NCBI GenBank assembly: GCA_017512625.1
Contig: JAFWFB010000167.1
Location: 1 to 13,274, forward strand
DNA: 13,274 bases
Direction: 5' to 3'
From: Erysipelotrichaceae bacterium
Lineage (GTDB): Bacteria; Bacillota_I; Bacilli_A; Erysipelotrichales; Erysipelotrichaceae
Shown piece after piece: positions 6,968 through 13,274 of this stretch. Position numbers and translations under genes: made by a program. How positions within the stretch are numbered: position 1 is the stretch's first letter; the number at the start of each line of letters is the position of its first letter. The notes beneath the pieces were generated by a model. That model made no database searches and was not told the origin of the DNA. It saw only the letters and a list, made by a program, of their open reading frames with translations.

Positions 6968-6970
6968 ATT

Positions 6971-6986
6971 GTAAATACATATTTAC
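6971..6986. repeat. Perfect inverted repeat in the rpoE leader, candidate operator
   Basis: GTAAATA (6971-6977) is the reverse complement of TATTTAC (6980-6986), separated by CA. It lies at or just downstream of the likely transcription start of rpoE, a position suited to a repressor. In this AT-rich stretch a 7-bp repeat could occur by chance. Confidence 0.4.
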
Positions 6987-7064
6987 GCTGACAAAGACGG
7001 AAGTTCTGTTAGGTAAAAACTGTATGATTATTATTAAATAATAGTACTTACAAGGAGTTGTTAA

Positions 7065-7400
7065 ATGAAAGACAGCAGTGGCTCAATGGTCGAAACCGCT
7101 TATAACATTATGTCCAAGAGAAAGACTAGCATCGCTTTCAATAAATTATATGATGGTGTTTGTGAAAAATTGAATCTCAGCGAAGGTTTAAAGAGAGCAA
7201 AGATATCACAATTCTATACCAGCTTGTCATTGGATAAGCGCTTTGTTGTTTTAAAGGATAACCGCTGGGATCTCACTGCCCGCAGAAAGTTTTCCGAGAC
7301 CTATGTCGATGTCGATGATATCAGCATCGAAGATGAAGATCCGGAAATCAACGAAGAAGATAATCATAGCGACATTTACGCGACCGACGAAGATAATTAA
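7065..7400 (+). CDS. rpoE: DNA-directed RNA polymerase delta subunit
   Basis: Delta binds RNA polymerase in Firmicutes, raises transcriptional specificity and promotes polymerase recycling and sensitivity to initiating NTPs. Residues ~6-76 fit the HARE-HTH fold: SMVETAYNIM, FNKLYDGVCEKL, then the recognisable ISQFYTSLSLDKRFVVLKDNRWDL (47-70, compare AQFYTDLNIDGRF in Bacillus). Residues 78-111 are an acidic tail with 15 Asp/Glu in 34 positions. This tail is far shorter than the roughly 80-residue acidic tail of Bacillus delta; total length is 111 against about 173. AAGGAG at 7052-7057 supports the ATG. The gene has its own upstream leader and no strong terminator after it. Confidence 0.88.
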   Translation: MKDSSGSMVETAYNIMSKRKTSIAFNKLYDGVCEKLNLSEGLKRAKISQFYTSLSLDKRFVVLKDNRWDLTARRKFSETYVDVDDISIEDEDPEINEEDNHSDIYATDEDN

Positions 7401-7416
7401 TCAAAAATAATTTAAG

Positions 7417-7445
7417 TTGACTATTGCATAACGATAAGTTACTCT
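7417..7445 (+). promoter_or_regulatory. Candidate promoter of the PASTA-ABC gene set
   Basis: TTGACT (7417-7422) with TACTCT (7440-7445) at 17 bp gives a plausible but weak sigma-A promoter. The -10 keeps only the key T, A and final T. Start would be near 7452, within the left arm of the hairpin at 7451-7475. Confidence 0.4.
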
Positions 7446-7450
7446 TAATA

Positions 7451-7475
7451 CAGATAATACAGATTGTGTTATCTG
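7451..7475 (+). promoter_or_regulatory. Leader hairpin upstream of the PASTA gene, weak terminator or attenuator
   Basis: CAGATAATAC (7451-7460) pairs with GTGTTATCTG (7466-7475) as a 10-bp stem with one U-G pair and a five-base loop. It is followed by ATTTGAGTTTGTTTT, an interrupted T tract. It could be a weak rpoE terminator, an attenuator, or an operator for the downstream genes. The ribosome binding site GAGGTGA (7491-7497) comes after it and is not sequestered by the stem. Confidence 0.5.
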
Positions 7476-7500
7476 ATTTGAGTTTGTTTTGAGGTGAGCA

Positions 7501-8985
7501 ATGGAAGATAAAGACTTTTTGGAAGAGTTGTTGAACGAAAGCAAGCCGGATAGTTTTAAAGAAGAAAAAAGAGTAAAGATCGAAAAAGAAAAGAAACCGC
7601 TTAATACCAAGTTATTGGCAGCTTTGTTGATAGCTTTACTGGTGTTGGCGGCTTTATTATATTTCCTGTTATTTGCTCCGAAGATCGAGATGCCTTCGTT
7701 TGTTGGCGAGGACCGAAGCAAGGTCACAGCCTTTATAAAACAATATGAGATAAAGACCTCGGGCGTTGTCTTCGAGGATCAATACAGCTTCGAGTATGAT
7801 GAAGGACAGGTAATCTACCAGTCCATCGAACCGGGAGTCAAGATCAAACCGGACGCTAAAATGAATTTCATCATTTCGCTTGGAGCTGACCCGGATGAAC
7901 ATGTCGATTTCATGGACAATATCTATGATGCTACCAAGCCTGAGATCGAAAAGTGGATCAGGGATAATAAACTTACCAAAACCAAGATAACCACTACCTA
8001 CAGCGATGTCATACCGGAAGGATATGTAATTTCCTATAGTTTAAAGAATGTTGAAGAGGATGATTTCACCCGAAGCACGGTTTTAAATATCAGTGTCTCC
8101 AAGGGGCCGGCTCCGGTAAATAAGGTCATCGTCAGCAATCTGATCGAAAAACCTTTAAGTGAAGCGGAACAGTTTGCTTACAATAAGAAGATCACGCTTG
8201 TTACCCACGAGATCTACGATAACAAGGTGGCTGAAGGACTGATCATCAGAACGATTCCGGGTAAGGATCAGGAGATGAAAGAAGGCGAGGTACTAACCGT
8301 CTATGTTTCCAAAGGCAAGGGTATCGTCGTACCGGATTTCCTCTCAATGACCAGACAGGAATTCAAGGATTGGGAACTCACCACCACCGATCCGATCAAC
8401 ATCAAGACTAAAGAAGTATATTCCAGCAAAGAAAAATATATCCTTTCCCAATCGATACCGGCCGGATGGGTCATCGGATCCGATAAGGCGGTCATTGTTG
8501 AGATCAATAAGGGCAAGCCGAACATCAAGGATTTCGATGTAGAGATAATCGGCAACACCACCAAAAACCTGAATACTTATCTGGTTCAGACCTTTGGTGA
8601 CTACGATCTGTTCTCCGGTACCTGGGATCAGAAGGCCATCTATTCCGATACCTATGAAAAGGGCAAGATTGTATCTTACTACTGCGTGATTCATGGCAGC
8701 GAAAAAGAGATCGACTGTAACCAGGATCTTCCGGAGCATACCAGATTCATGTGTACGGTCTCGGCCGGCAGGATCTATACCTTTGAAAATGATGAGTTAA
8801 GCAGCGCCAATGCACTGGCAACGGCTCTTACAAGTAAGGGTGTCAGCTTCACCAGTGAAGTCAGCGATCTTTCAGAGGCGACCCGTCTGAAGGTCGATGG
8901 TTATAAATCATTTGAAATGGATTTCAGCAGTCCTGAATCTTCGATCACCATTTACGAAGGTTCGGAGGTTAAATTTATCAAATAA
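7501..8985 (+). CDS. Membrane-anchored PASTA-repeat protein without a kinase domain
   Basis: A 494-residue single-pass protein. Residues 1-36 are charged (many Lys/Glu) and predicted cytoplasmic. A hydrophobic segment at ~37-58 (LLAALLIALLVLAALLYFLL) is the anchor, giving an N-in, C-out topology. The outside part shows consecutive PASTA-like repeats at ~62-129, 136-203, 207-272 and 275-339. Each has the pattern of a short P/V-x-F or L entry, a helix, and a ...EG-x-V-I-x-Q/S-x-P-G ... V-x-V-S-x-G end. Residues ~342-494 contain one or two degenerate repeats and three external cysteines (395, 406, 418). PASTA domains bind peptidoglycan fragments or beta-lactams in some PknB kinases and penicillin-binding proteins. 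Here no kinase or transpeptidase domain is present. A permease and ATPase follow at 20 and 9 base gaps, so a wall-sensing partner of that transporter is my inference. Confidence 0.85.
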   Translation: MEDKDFLEELLNESKPDSFKEEKRVKIEKEKKPLNTKLLAALLIALLVLAALLYFLLFAPKIEMPSFVGEDRSKVTAFIKQYEIKTSGVVFEDQYSFEYDEGQVIYQSIEPGVKIKPDAKMNFIISLGADPDEHVDFMDNIYDATKPEIEKWIRDNKLTKTKITTTYSDVIPEGYVISYSLKNVEEDDFTRSTVLNISVSKGPAPVNKVIVSNLIEKPLSEAEQFAYNKKITLVTHEIYDNKVAEGLIIRTIPGKDQEMKEGEVLTVYVSKGKGIVVPDFLSMTRQEFKDWELTTTDPINIKTKEVYSSKEKYILSQSIPAGWVIGSDKAVIVEINKGKPNIKDFDVEIIGNTTKNLNTYLVQTFGDYDLFSGTWDQKAIYSDTYEKGKIVSYYCVIHGSEKEIDCNQDLPEHTRFMCTVSAGRIYTFENDELSSANALATALTSKGVSFTSEVSDLSEATRLKVDGYKSFEMDFSSPESSITIYEGSEVKFIK

Positions 8986-9005
8986 ATAACAGTAAAGGAG
9001 GGAGT

Positions 9006-10628
9006 ATGAATTTTTTTCAAAGAGCTATACAGAACATTAAAGTTAAGCTTAGCAGATTCTCGCTTTTAGCAATTACCTATTTTGTTATCGGTAACTTCAT
9101 CATCGTCGGTATCGGTATCTCCTATGCAGCAAACACCGCTAAGGAACTTACCCGAAAGACCATGACGCCGGTGGTTACCTATGGTGTTGATTTTCAATCA
9201 TACTATGAATGGATCGAAACCCTGGAAGATCAGGATGAGATCGATAAGGCTTATGAGAATTACCCGAGGATCAAAGCTGAAGAGGTCAAGGGTCTTTTAA
9301 ATGACGAAAGAGTCAAGACCGCCAGCGCTGTCAATACCGATATGATCTATCTCGGAGAAGGTGTAAGCAGCGTACCTCTTGGAAACGAACGTGAACAGCA
9401 GGAAAGAGATTATCGTGACTATGATGCCATATGCAAGGGCAACATAATCGGCGACATGATCGAATTCCATAACGGAACCTATACCATGGTCGATGGCCGC
9501 TTCTATACACAGGAGGAAGTCGATAACAACAGTGCGGTTGCAATTATTTCCCAAGGCTTCGCTGATTATAACAATCTTAGGATAGGCGATACATTCACGC
9601 TTTCGGCCTTCAATCTGGATGAATTGAAGGATAGGACCTATTGGAACGAGAACGGCGAGCAGAAAGGTCCATATAGCGATCTGACCTTTGAAGAAGGAGA
9701 AGAGGAAATAGAATACGAAGTAATCGGCATCTACTCGCACAATATCATGCTCGATCCGGGATCTGACCGTTACCAGTGGATGAGTGCCTATGAAAATCCG
9801 GATAATACGATCCTGATTCCGGGATATTCCCTGATGGCCAACTCCATCGATCTGGTCAATAAACTAAGGGAAGCGGAATACAACTACTACAAACAAATGA
9901 ATCCTGAAGATGAATATTATCAGGGAGACTACGAACCATATACCGTTGAAAAATTAAGGGATGAGATGTATCTGGATACCATCACCGTACTTCTGAATGA
10001 TCCGCTGGATGTTGAAAGCTATGTCAATGACTTTAAAGCCAAGACAGCCGAGACCGAATACCGCAGGGTCGATGCGAATAACGAAGACTTCAAGAAGTAT
10101 TCCAAGCCGCTTGATTCCATCACTTTCTTTGCGAATATCATCATCTGGATAGTCGTAGCTTTCGGTATCATCGTCATCACCCTGATCATTGCCCTGACCT
10201 TAAAGACCAGGGAATACGAGATCGGTGTCCTGCTAAGTCTTGGTACTACCAAGCTTAAGGTGGTCCTGCAATTCTTCGTTGAGCTGGCTATCGTTGCCAT
10301 GATCGGCTTTACGATAGCGGTCGTCAGCGGAAGCCTGGTCTCCAAGAAAGTAGGATCCGTGGTTCTTGATTACGCAGTAGCAAGCGTCGATGAAGAGAGT
10401 GAATATGGCGAATACTACGTGGATGACTACTACGATCCATGGAATAACAACTACAACACCGAACTTGATTACAATACATTCATCGAGCAATACAATGTCC
10501 AGATCAATCCGATCATCATCGTGACTGTCTATGCGGTAGGCTTAGGCATCACCATGATCTCGATCCTGATCCCGTCGATGATGATCATGAGGTTCAATCC
10601 AAAGAGGATCCTCATGAATCAGCAATAG
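9006..10628 (+). CDS. FtsX/MacB-type ABC transporter permease with large external domain
   Basis: A 540-residue integral membrane protein with four likely transmembrane helices at ~19-40, 373-398, 420-443 and 502-524. Between TM1 and TM2 is an external domain of about 330 residues with MacB_PCD-like features (VDGRFYTQEEVDNNSAVAIIS, 162-182; LRIGDTFTL, 191-199). The FtsX-domain signature is LKTREYEIGVLLSLGTTK (399-416) followed by VELAIVAMIGF. This topology is that of MacB, FtsX and LolC/E proteins, which couple ATP hydrolysis to movement across the membrane rather than classical transport. The TM3-TM4 external loop (~455-500) is rich in Tyr, Asp, Glu and Asn. AAAGGAGG (8994-9001) supports the ATG. 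Substrate or effector is unknown; the adjacent PASTA gene suggests a cell-wall role. Confidence 0.88.
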   Translation: MNFFQRAIQNIKVKLSRFSLLAITYFVIGNFIIVGIGISYAANTAKELTRKTMTPVVTYGVDFQSYYEWIETLEDQDEIDKAYENYPRIKAEEVKGLLNDERVKTASAVNTDMIYLGEGVSSVPLGNEREQQERDYRDYDAICKGNIIGDMIEFHNGTYTMVDGRFYTQEEVDNNSAVAIISQGFADYNNLRIGDTFTLSAFNLDELKDRTYWNENGEQKGPYSDLTFEEGEEEIEYEVIGIYSHNIMLDPGSDRYQWMSAYENPDNTILIPGYSLMANSIDLVNKLREAEYNYYKQMNPEDEYYQGDYEPYTVEKLRDEMYLDTITVLLNDPLDVESYVNDFKAKTAETEYRRVDANNEDFKKYSKPLDSITFFANIIIWIVVAFGIIVITLIIALTLKTREYEIGVLLSLGTTKLKVVLQFFVELAIVAMIGFTIAVVSGSLVSKKVGSVVLDYAVASVDEESEYGEYYVDDYYDPWNNNYNTELDYNTFIEQYNVQINPIIIVTVYAVGLGITMISILIPSMMIMRFNPKRILMNQQ

Positions 10629-10637
10629 GAGGCCGGA

Positions 10638-11312
10638 ATGAGTACTATCTTAAAGCTTGAAAATATCAATTATTCATATCAGGATGGAAGCTACGAAAGA
10701 GTTATCCTGAAGGATCTGTGCGCAGAATTCGAAGAGGGAACCTTCTATACCATCCTTGGACCATCCGGTTCCGGTAAGACTACTCTGTTATCGATCATCT
10801 CCGGACTGGATACCCCTAGATCCGGCAAGATCTATTTCAAGGGAAGGGAGATCACCAAAAAGGATCTGCCTAACTACCGCCGCAATGATATCTCGATCGT
10901 CTTCCAGCAATACAACCTGATCAACTACCTGACCGGCGTAGAAAACGTATTGGTCAACATGAGCGAGACCGATAACAAGTTGCCTAAGGATCATAAGGCT
11001 ACCGCCTATGCCCTTTTGGAAAGATTCGGTATCGTAAAGACCAAGGCTGACCGTCTGACCAACCAGTTGTCCGGTGGTGAGCAGCAAAGAGTTGCGATCG
11101 CCCGCGCCTTGGCATCCAATGTCGATCTGATCTTCGCGGATGAGCCGACCGGCAACCTGGATACCGCAACCGAAAAGGAGATCGTCAACATCTTCAAGGA
11201 ACTGACAAAGCAGTATCACAAGACCGTAATCGTCGTTACCCACAGCGATACGGTATCCGAGATGAGCGACCAGCGGTTGTATTTAAATGAAGGTGTCTTA
11301 AAGAAAATCTAA
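10638..11312 (+). CDS. ABC transporter ATPase, MacB/LolD/FtsE family
   Basis: Cytoplasmic ATPase of 224 residues that powers the permease encoded just upstream. All nucleotide-binding motifs are intact: Walker [10 protein letters not shown] (41-49), Q-loop Q90, signature LSGGEQQR (144-151), Walker B DLIFADEP with catalytic E169 (163-170), D-loop GNLD (172-175) and H-loop H202. The size and the sequence around [10 protein letters not shown] place it in the LolD/MacB/FtsE group that pairs with FtsX-fold permeases. AGGAGG at 10627-10632 overlaps the permease stop codon, nine bases separate the genes, and a terminator follows, so it closes the transcription unit. Confidence 0.95.
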   Translation: MSTILKLENINYSYQDGSYERVILKDLCAEFEEGTFYTILGPSGSGKTTLLSIISGLDTPRSGKIYFKGREITKKDLPNYRRNDISIVFQQYNLINYLTGVENVLVNMSETDNKLPKDHKATAYALLERFGIVKTKADRLTNQLSGGEQQRVAIARALASNVDLIFADEPTGNLDTATEKEIVNIFKELTKQYHKTVIVVTHSDTVSEMSDQRLYLNEGVLKKI

Positions 11313-11320
11313 AGAAAAAA

Positions 11321-11344
11321 GGAAGTGAAAACGCTTCCTTTTTT
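11321..11344 (+). terminator. Intrinsic terminator after the PASTA-ABC genes
   Basis: GGAAGTG (11321-11327) pairs with CGCTTCC (11332-11338), including one U-G pair, around an AAAA loop, and is followed by TTTTTT. Six A precede the stem, so the element could also terminate minus-strand transcription. Confidence 0.9.
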
Positions 11345-11391
11345 ATTGAGTCAAAGACTGAATTAAAAATTGTCTTTAACTAGTTCAATAG

Positions 11392-11422
11392 TTATCAATC
11401 AAAGGCTAAATAGTAGTATAAT
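11392..11422 (+). promoter_or_regulatory. Promoter of pgk-tpiA
   Basis: TATAAT (11417-11422) is a consensus -10. The best -35-like hexamer is TTATCA (11392-11397) at a long 19-bp spacing. A start near 11429 would leave a ~21-base leader holding the AGGAGGG ribosome binding site (11437-11443). The strong -10 and ribosome binding site suit a highly expressed glycolytic operon. Confidence 0.7.
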
Positions 11423-11449
11423 TTAGATGCTATTTTAGGAGGGAATATT

Positions 11450-12643
11450 ATGGCAAAGTATACAGTTCGTGACTTAGATGTCAAAGGCAAAAGAGTCATA
11501 GTTCGTGTCGATTTTAACGTTCCTATCAAGGGCGGCAAGATCACAGACGACAATAGAGTGGTAAGCGCACTTCCTACCATTAATTACTTAACTGAACATG
11601 GTGCAAAAGTTATCCTGCTTTCTCACTTAGGAAAAGTTAATCACAAGGATCCTGAGCAGACCGCAGCCGATAAAGAGAAAAACAACATGGCTCCGGTTGC
11701 TGAATTATTAAAAACATTAGTAAGTTCCAAGGTTACCTTCGTTCCTGTAACCAGAGGACCTGAATTGGAAGAAGCCGTTGCTAATATGGAAGAAGGAGAT
11801 ATCATCCTTGTCCAGAATACCCGTTATGAAAAGGGCGAAGAAAAGAACGATCCTGAACTGGCTGCCTACTGGGCAAGCTTAGGTGATCTGTTCGTTACCG
11901 ATGCATTCGGCTCATTACACAGAGCACACGCATCAACCGTTGGTGTTGCTGAACTGTTACCAAACGCTGTCGGCTTCCTGGTACAGAAAGAAGTCGAAGC
12001 TTTAGGTGCAGCAATCAAAAATCCTGCCCGTCCGGTAGTCGCTATCCTTGGTGGCGCTAAAGTCAGTGACAAGATCATGGTTATCGAAAACCTGCTCAAT
12101 ATCGCTGATAAGGTCATCGTCGGTGGTGGTATGGCATATACCTTCAAGGCTGCTTTAGGCGGAAAGATCGGCGATTCATTATTTGAACCGGACAGAGTTG
12201 AAGTTGCTAAGGAGATCCTTGCTAAGGCAGGCGACCGCTTAGTATTACCTGTTGATAACGTCGTAGCTAATGCATTTGATGATGCTACTGAAGTTAAGAC
12301 TGTTGAAGGCGACATCCCTGATGGATTCATGGGACTGGATATCGGACCTAAGACAATCGAATTATTCAAGGAAACCTTAAAGGGTGCCAAGACTGTTATC
12401 TGGAATGGACCTATGGGTGTATTCGAGAAGCCTGAATACGCAGTTGGAACCAATTCAATCTGTGCAGCTATCGCTGAACTTCCTGATTGCTTATCAGTAA
12501 TCGGTGGCGGTGACAGTGCCAGTGCTGCTAACAAGTCCGGCTACAAGGAAAAATTCTCTCACATTTCAACCGGTGGTGGCGCATCTCTGGAATTCCTGGA
12601 AGGTAAGGAATTACCGGGCGTTGCAGTAATCAGGGAGAAATAA
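11450..12643 (+). CDS. pgk: Phosphoglycerate kinase
   Basis: Glycolytic enzyme that transfers phosphate from 1,3-bisphosphoglycerate to ADP. The 397 residues are full length. Substrate-binding DFN lies at 21-23, the hinge and nucleotide motif WNGPMGVFE at 318-326, GGGDSA at 352-357 and STGGGAS near 375. The usual SHLGRPKG is instead SHLGK (58-62) followed by a charged insert to about 79, a form I associate with Mollicutes and Erysipelotrichia. Codon use differs from the neighbouring genes: TTA, GCT and GTT are more frequent and GATC is rarer, as expected for a highly expressed gene. AGGAGGG sets the ATG. It is followed after one base by tpiA. Confidence 0.97.
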   Translation: MAKYTVRDLDVKGKRVIVRVDFNVPIKGGKITDDNRVVSALPTINYLTEHGAKVILLSHLGKVNHKDPEQTAADKEKNNMAPVAELLKTLVSSKVTFVPVTRGPELEEAVANMEEGDIILVQNTRYEKGEEKNDPELAAYWASLGDLFVTDAFGSLHRAHASTVGVAELLPNAVGFLVQKEVEALGAAIKNPARPVVAILGGAKVSDKIMVIENLLNIADKVIVGGGMAYTFKAALGGKIGDSLFEPDRVEVAKEILAKAGDRLVLPVDNVVANAFDDATEVKTVEGDIPDGFMGLDIGPKTIELFKETLKGAKTVIWNGPMGVFEKPEYAVGTNSICAAIAELPDCLSVIGGGDSASAANKSGYKEKFSHISTGGGASLEFLEGKELPGVAVIREK

Positions 12644-12644
12644 G

Positions 12645-13274
12645 ATGAGAAAGCCAATCATTGTTGGAAACTGGAAAATGAATAAGACCCGTGAAGACGC
12701 TAAAGCCTTCATGGAAGAAATCGAAGCTTATCTGACCGGTGAAGAGAAGGCAACCTATGGTGTTGCTACTCCGTTTACCTGTCTGGCAGATTGCCAGGAC
12801 AGAGCGAAGAACCTGGTCGTATCAGCTCAGAATGTTCACTTCGAAGACAGCGGTGCTTTCACCGGTGAAATTAGCATCCCAATGCTGAAGGATCTGGGAG
12901 TCTGCTGGACCATTATCGGACACTCCGAGAGAAGAGGAATGTTCAATGAAACAGATGAAGCTATCAACAAAAAGCTGACCAAACTGTTTGAAAACGGATT
13001 TACCCCTATCCTTTGCATCGGTGAGACCGAAGCACAGTTTGATGAGGGTAAGACCGAAGAAGTCATCAGAACCCAGCTTCAGAAAGATCTCTGTGGCTTA
13101 AAGGCTGAAGACGTTGCCAAGATGGTCATCGCTTACGAACCGATCTGGGCTATTGGAACCGGCAAATCCGCTACCAAAGAGATCGCCGAAAACTGCTGCC
13201 GCATCGTCAGAGACGAAGTCAGAAAGCTGTTTGGCGAAGCCACTGCTGAAGCAGTAAGAGTTCAGTATGGTGGA
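12645..13274 (+). CDS. tpiA: Triosephosphate isomerase (3' end beyond window)
   Basis: Interconverts dihydroxyacetone phosphate and glyceraldehyde 3-phosphate. The 210 visible residues show the catalytic set: N9 and K11 in GNWKMNK, H93 in IGHSERR (91-97) and E165 in [12 protein letters not shown] (163-174), the last including loop 6. The usual length is about 250, so roughly 40 C-terminal residues lie outside the window. The reading frame is open to the edge. AGGGAG (12632-12637), inside the end of pgk, supports the ATG one base after the pgk stop codon, so the two genes are co-transcribed. Confidence 0.96.
   Translation, partial: MRKPIIVGNWKMNKTREDAKAFMEEIEAYLTGEEKATYGVATPFTCLADCQDRAKNLVVSAQNVHFEDSGAFTGEISIPMLKDLGVCWTIIGHSERRGMFNETDEAINKKLTKLFENGFTPILCIGETEAQFDEGKTEEVIRTQLQKDLCGLKAEDVAKMVIAYEPIWAIGTGKSATKEIAENCCRIVRDEVRKLFGEATAEAVRVQYGG

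Noticed and set aside
11866..12534. 222-codon open frame on the minus strand inside pgk
   Set aside because: It is the antisense shadow of a well-conserved pgk, has Ser/Thr/Pro-rich low-complexity composition, and no ribosome binding site or family resemblance.

Overview
The window looks like a chromosomal, probably origin-proximal, segment of a low-GC Firmicute. The sequence supports this with a T-box leader, strong AGGAGG ribosome binding sites, a small SRP RNA without an Alu domain, the RNA polymerase delta subunit, and two copies of the Spo0J/ParB site parS. The gene order serS / SRP RNA / tadA / dnaX / ebfC / recR matches the neighbourhood near oriC in Bacillus subtilis. The Pgk has a Mollicutes-like SHLGK insert region and the serS product is a divergent SerRS. 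Together these suggest Erysipelotrichia or a relative; that placement is inference. Nearly all of the window is coding. The longest gap without a gene is 226 bases, and I see no mobile element, CRISPR array or tRNA.

Region 1 (1-1499) is a serine T-box leader, truncated by the window start, with specifier UCU and a nested terminator, followed by serS. Region 2 (1500-1696) holds two parS sites 36 bp apart and then the SRP RNA gene with its own extended -10 promoter. Region 3 (1697-6838) is a tight same-strand set: a MutT-type Nudix hydrolase, tadA, dnaX, ebfC, recR and fhs, closed by a strong intrinsic terminator. It combines nucleotide-pool cleaning, tRNA wobble editing, the replication clamp loader, recombinational repair and one-carbon activation. 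Region 4 (6839-7400) is rpoE, encoding the delta subunit with a short acidic tail, behind a long leader with a perfect inverted repeat.

Region 5 (7401-11344) is the most unusual part. It holds a kinase-less, single-pass membrane protein with about four PASTA repeats, a four-TM FtsX/MacB-type permease with a large external domain, and its ABC ATPase. The genes are co-directional with 20 and 9 base gaps and end at an intrinsic terminator. By architecture this resembles an FtsEX/MacB-like mechanotransmission ABC system whose likely partner is a wall-sensing PASTA protein. I know of no established description of this combination, but could not search for one. Region 6 (11345-13274) is the glycolytic pair pgk-tpiA with its own promoter; tpiA runs off the window.
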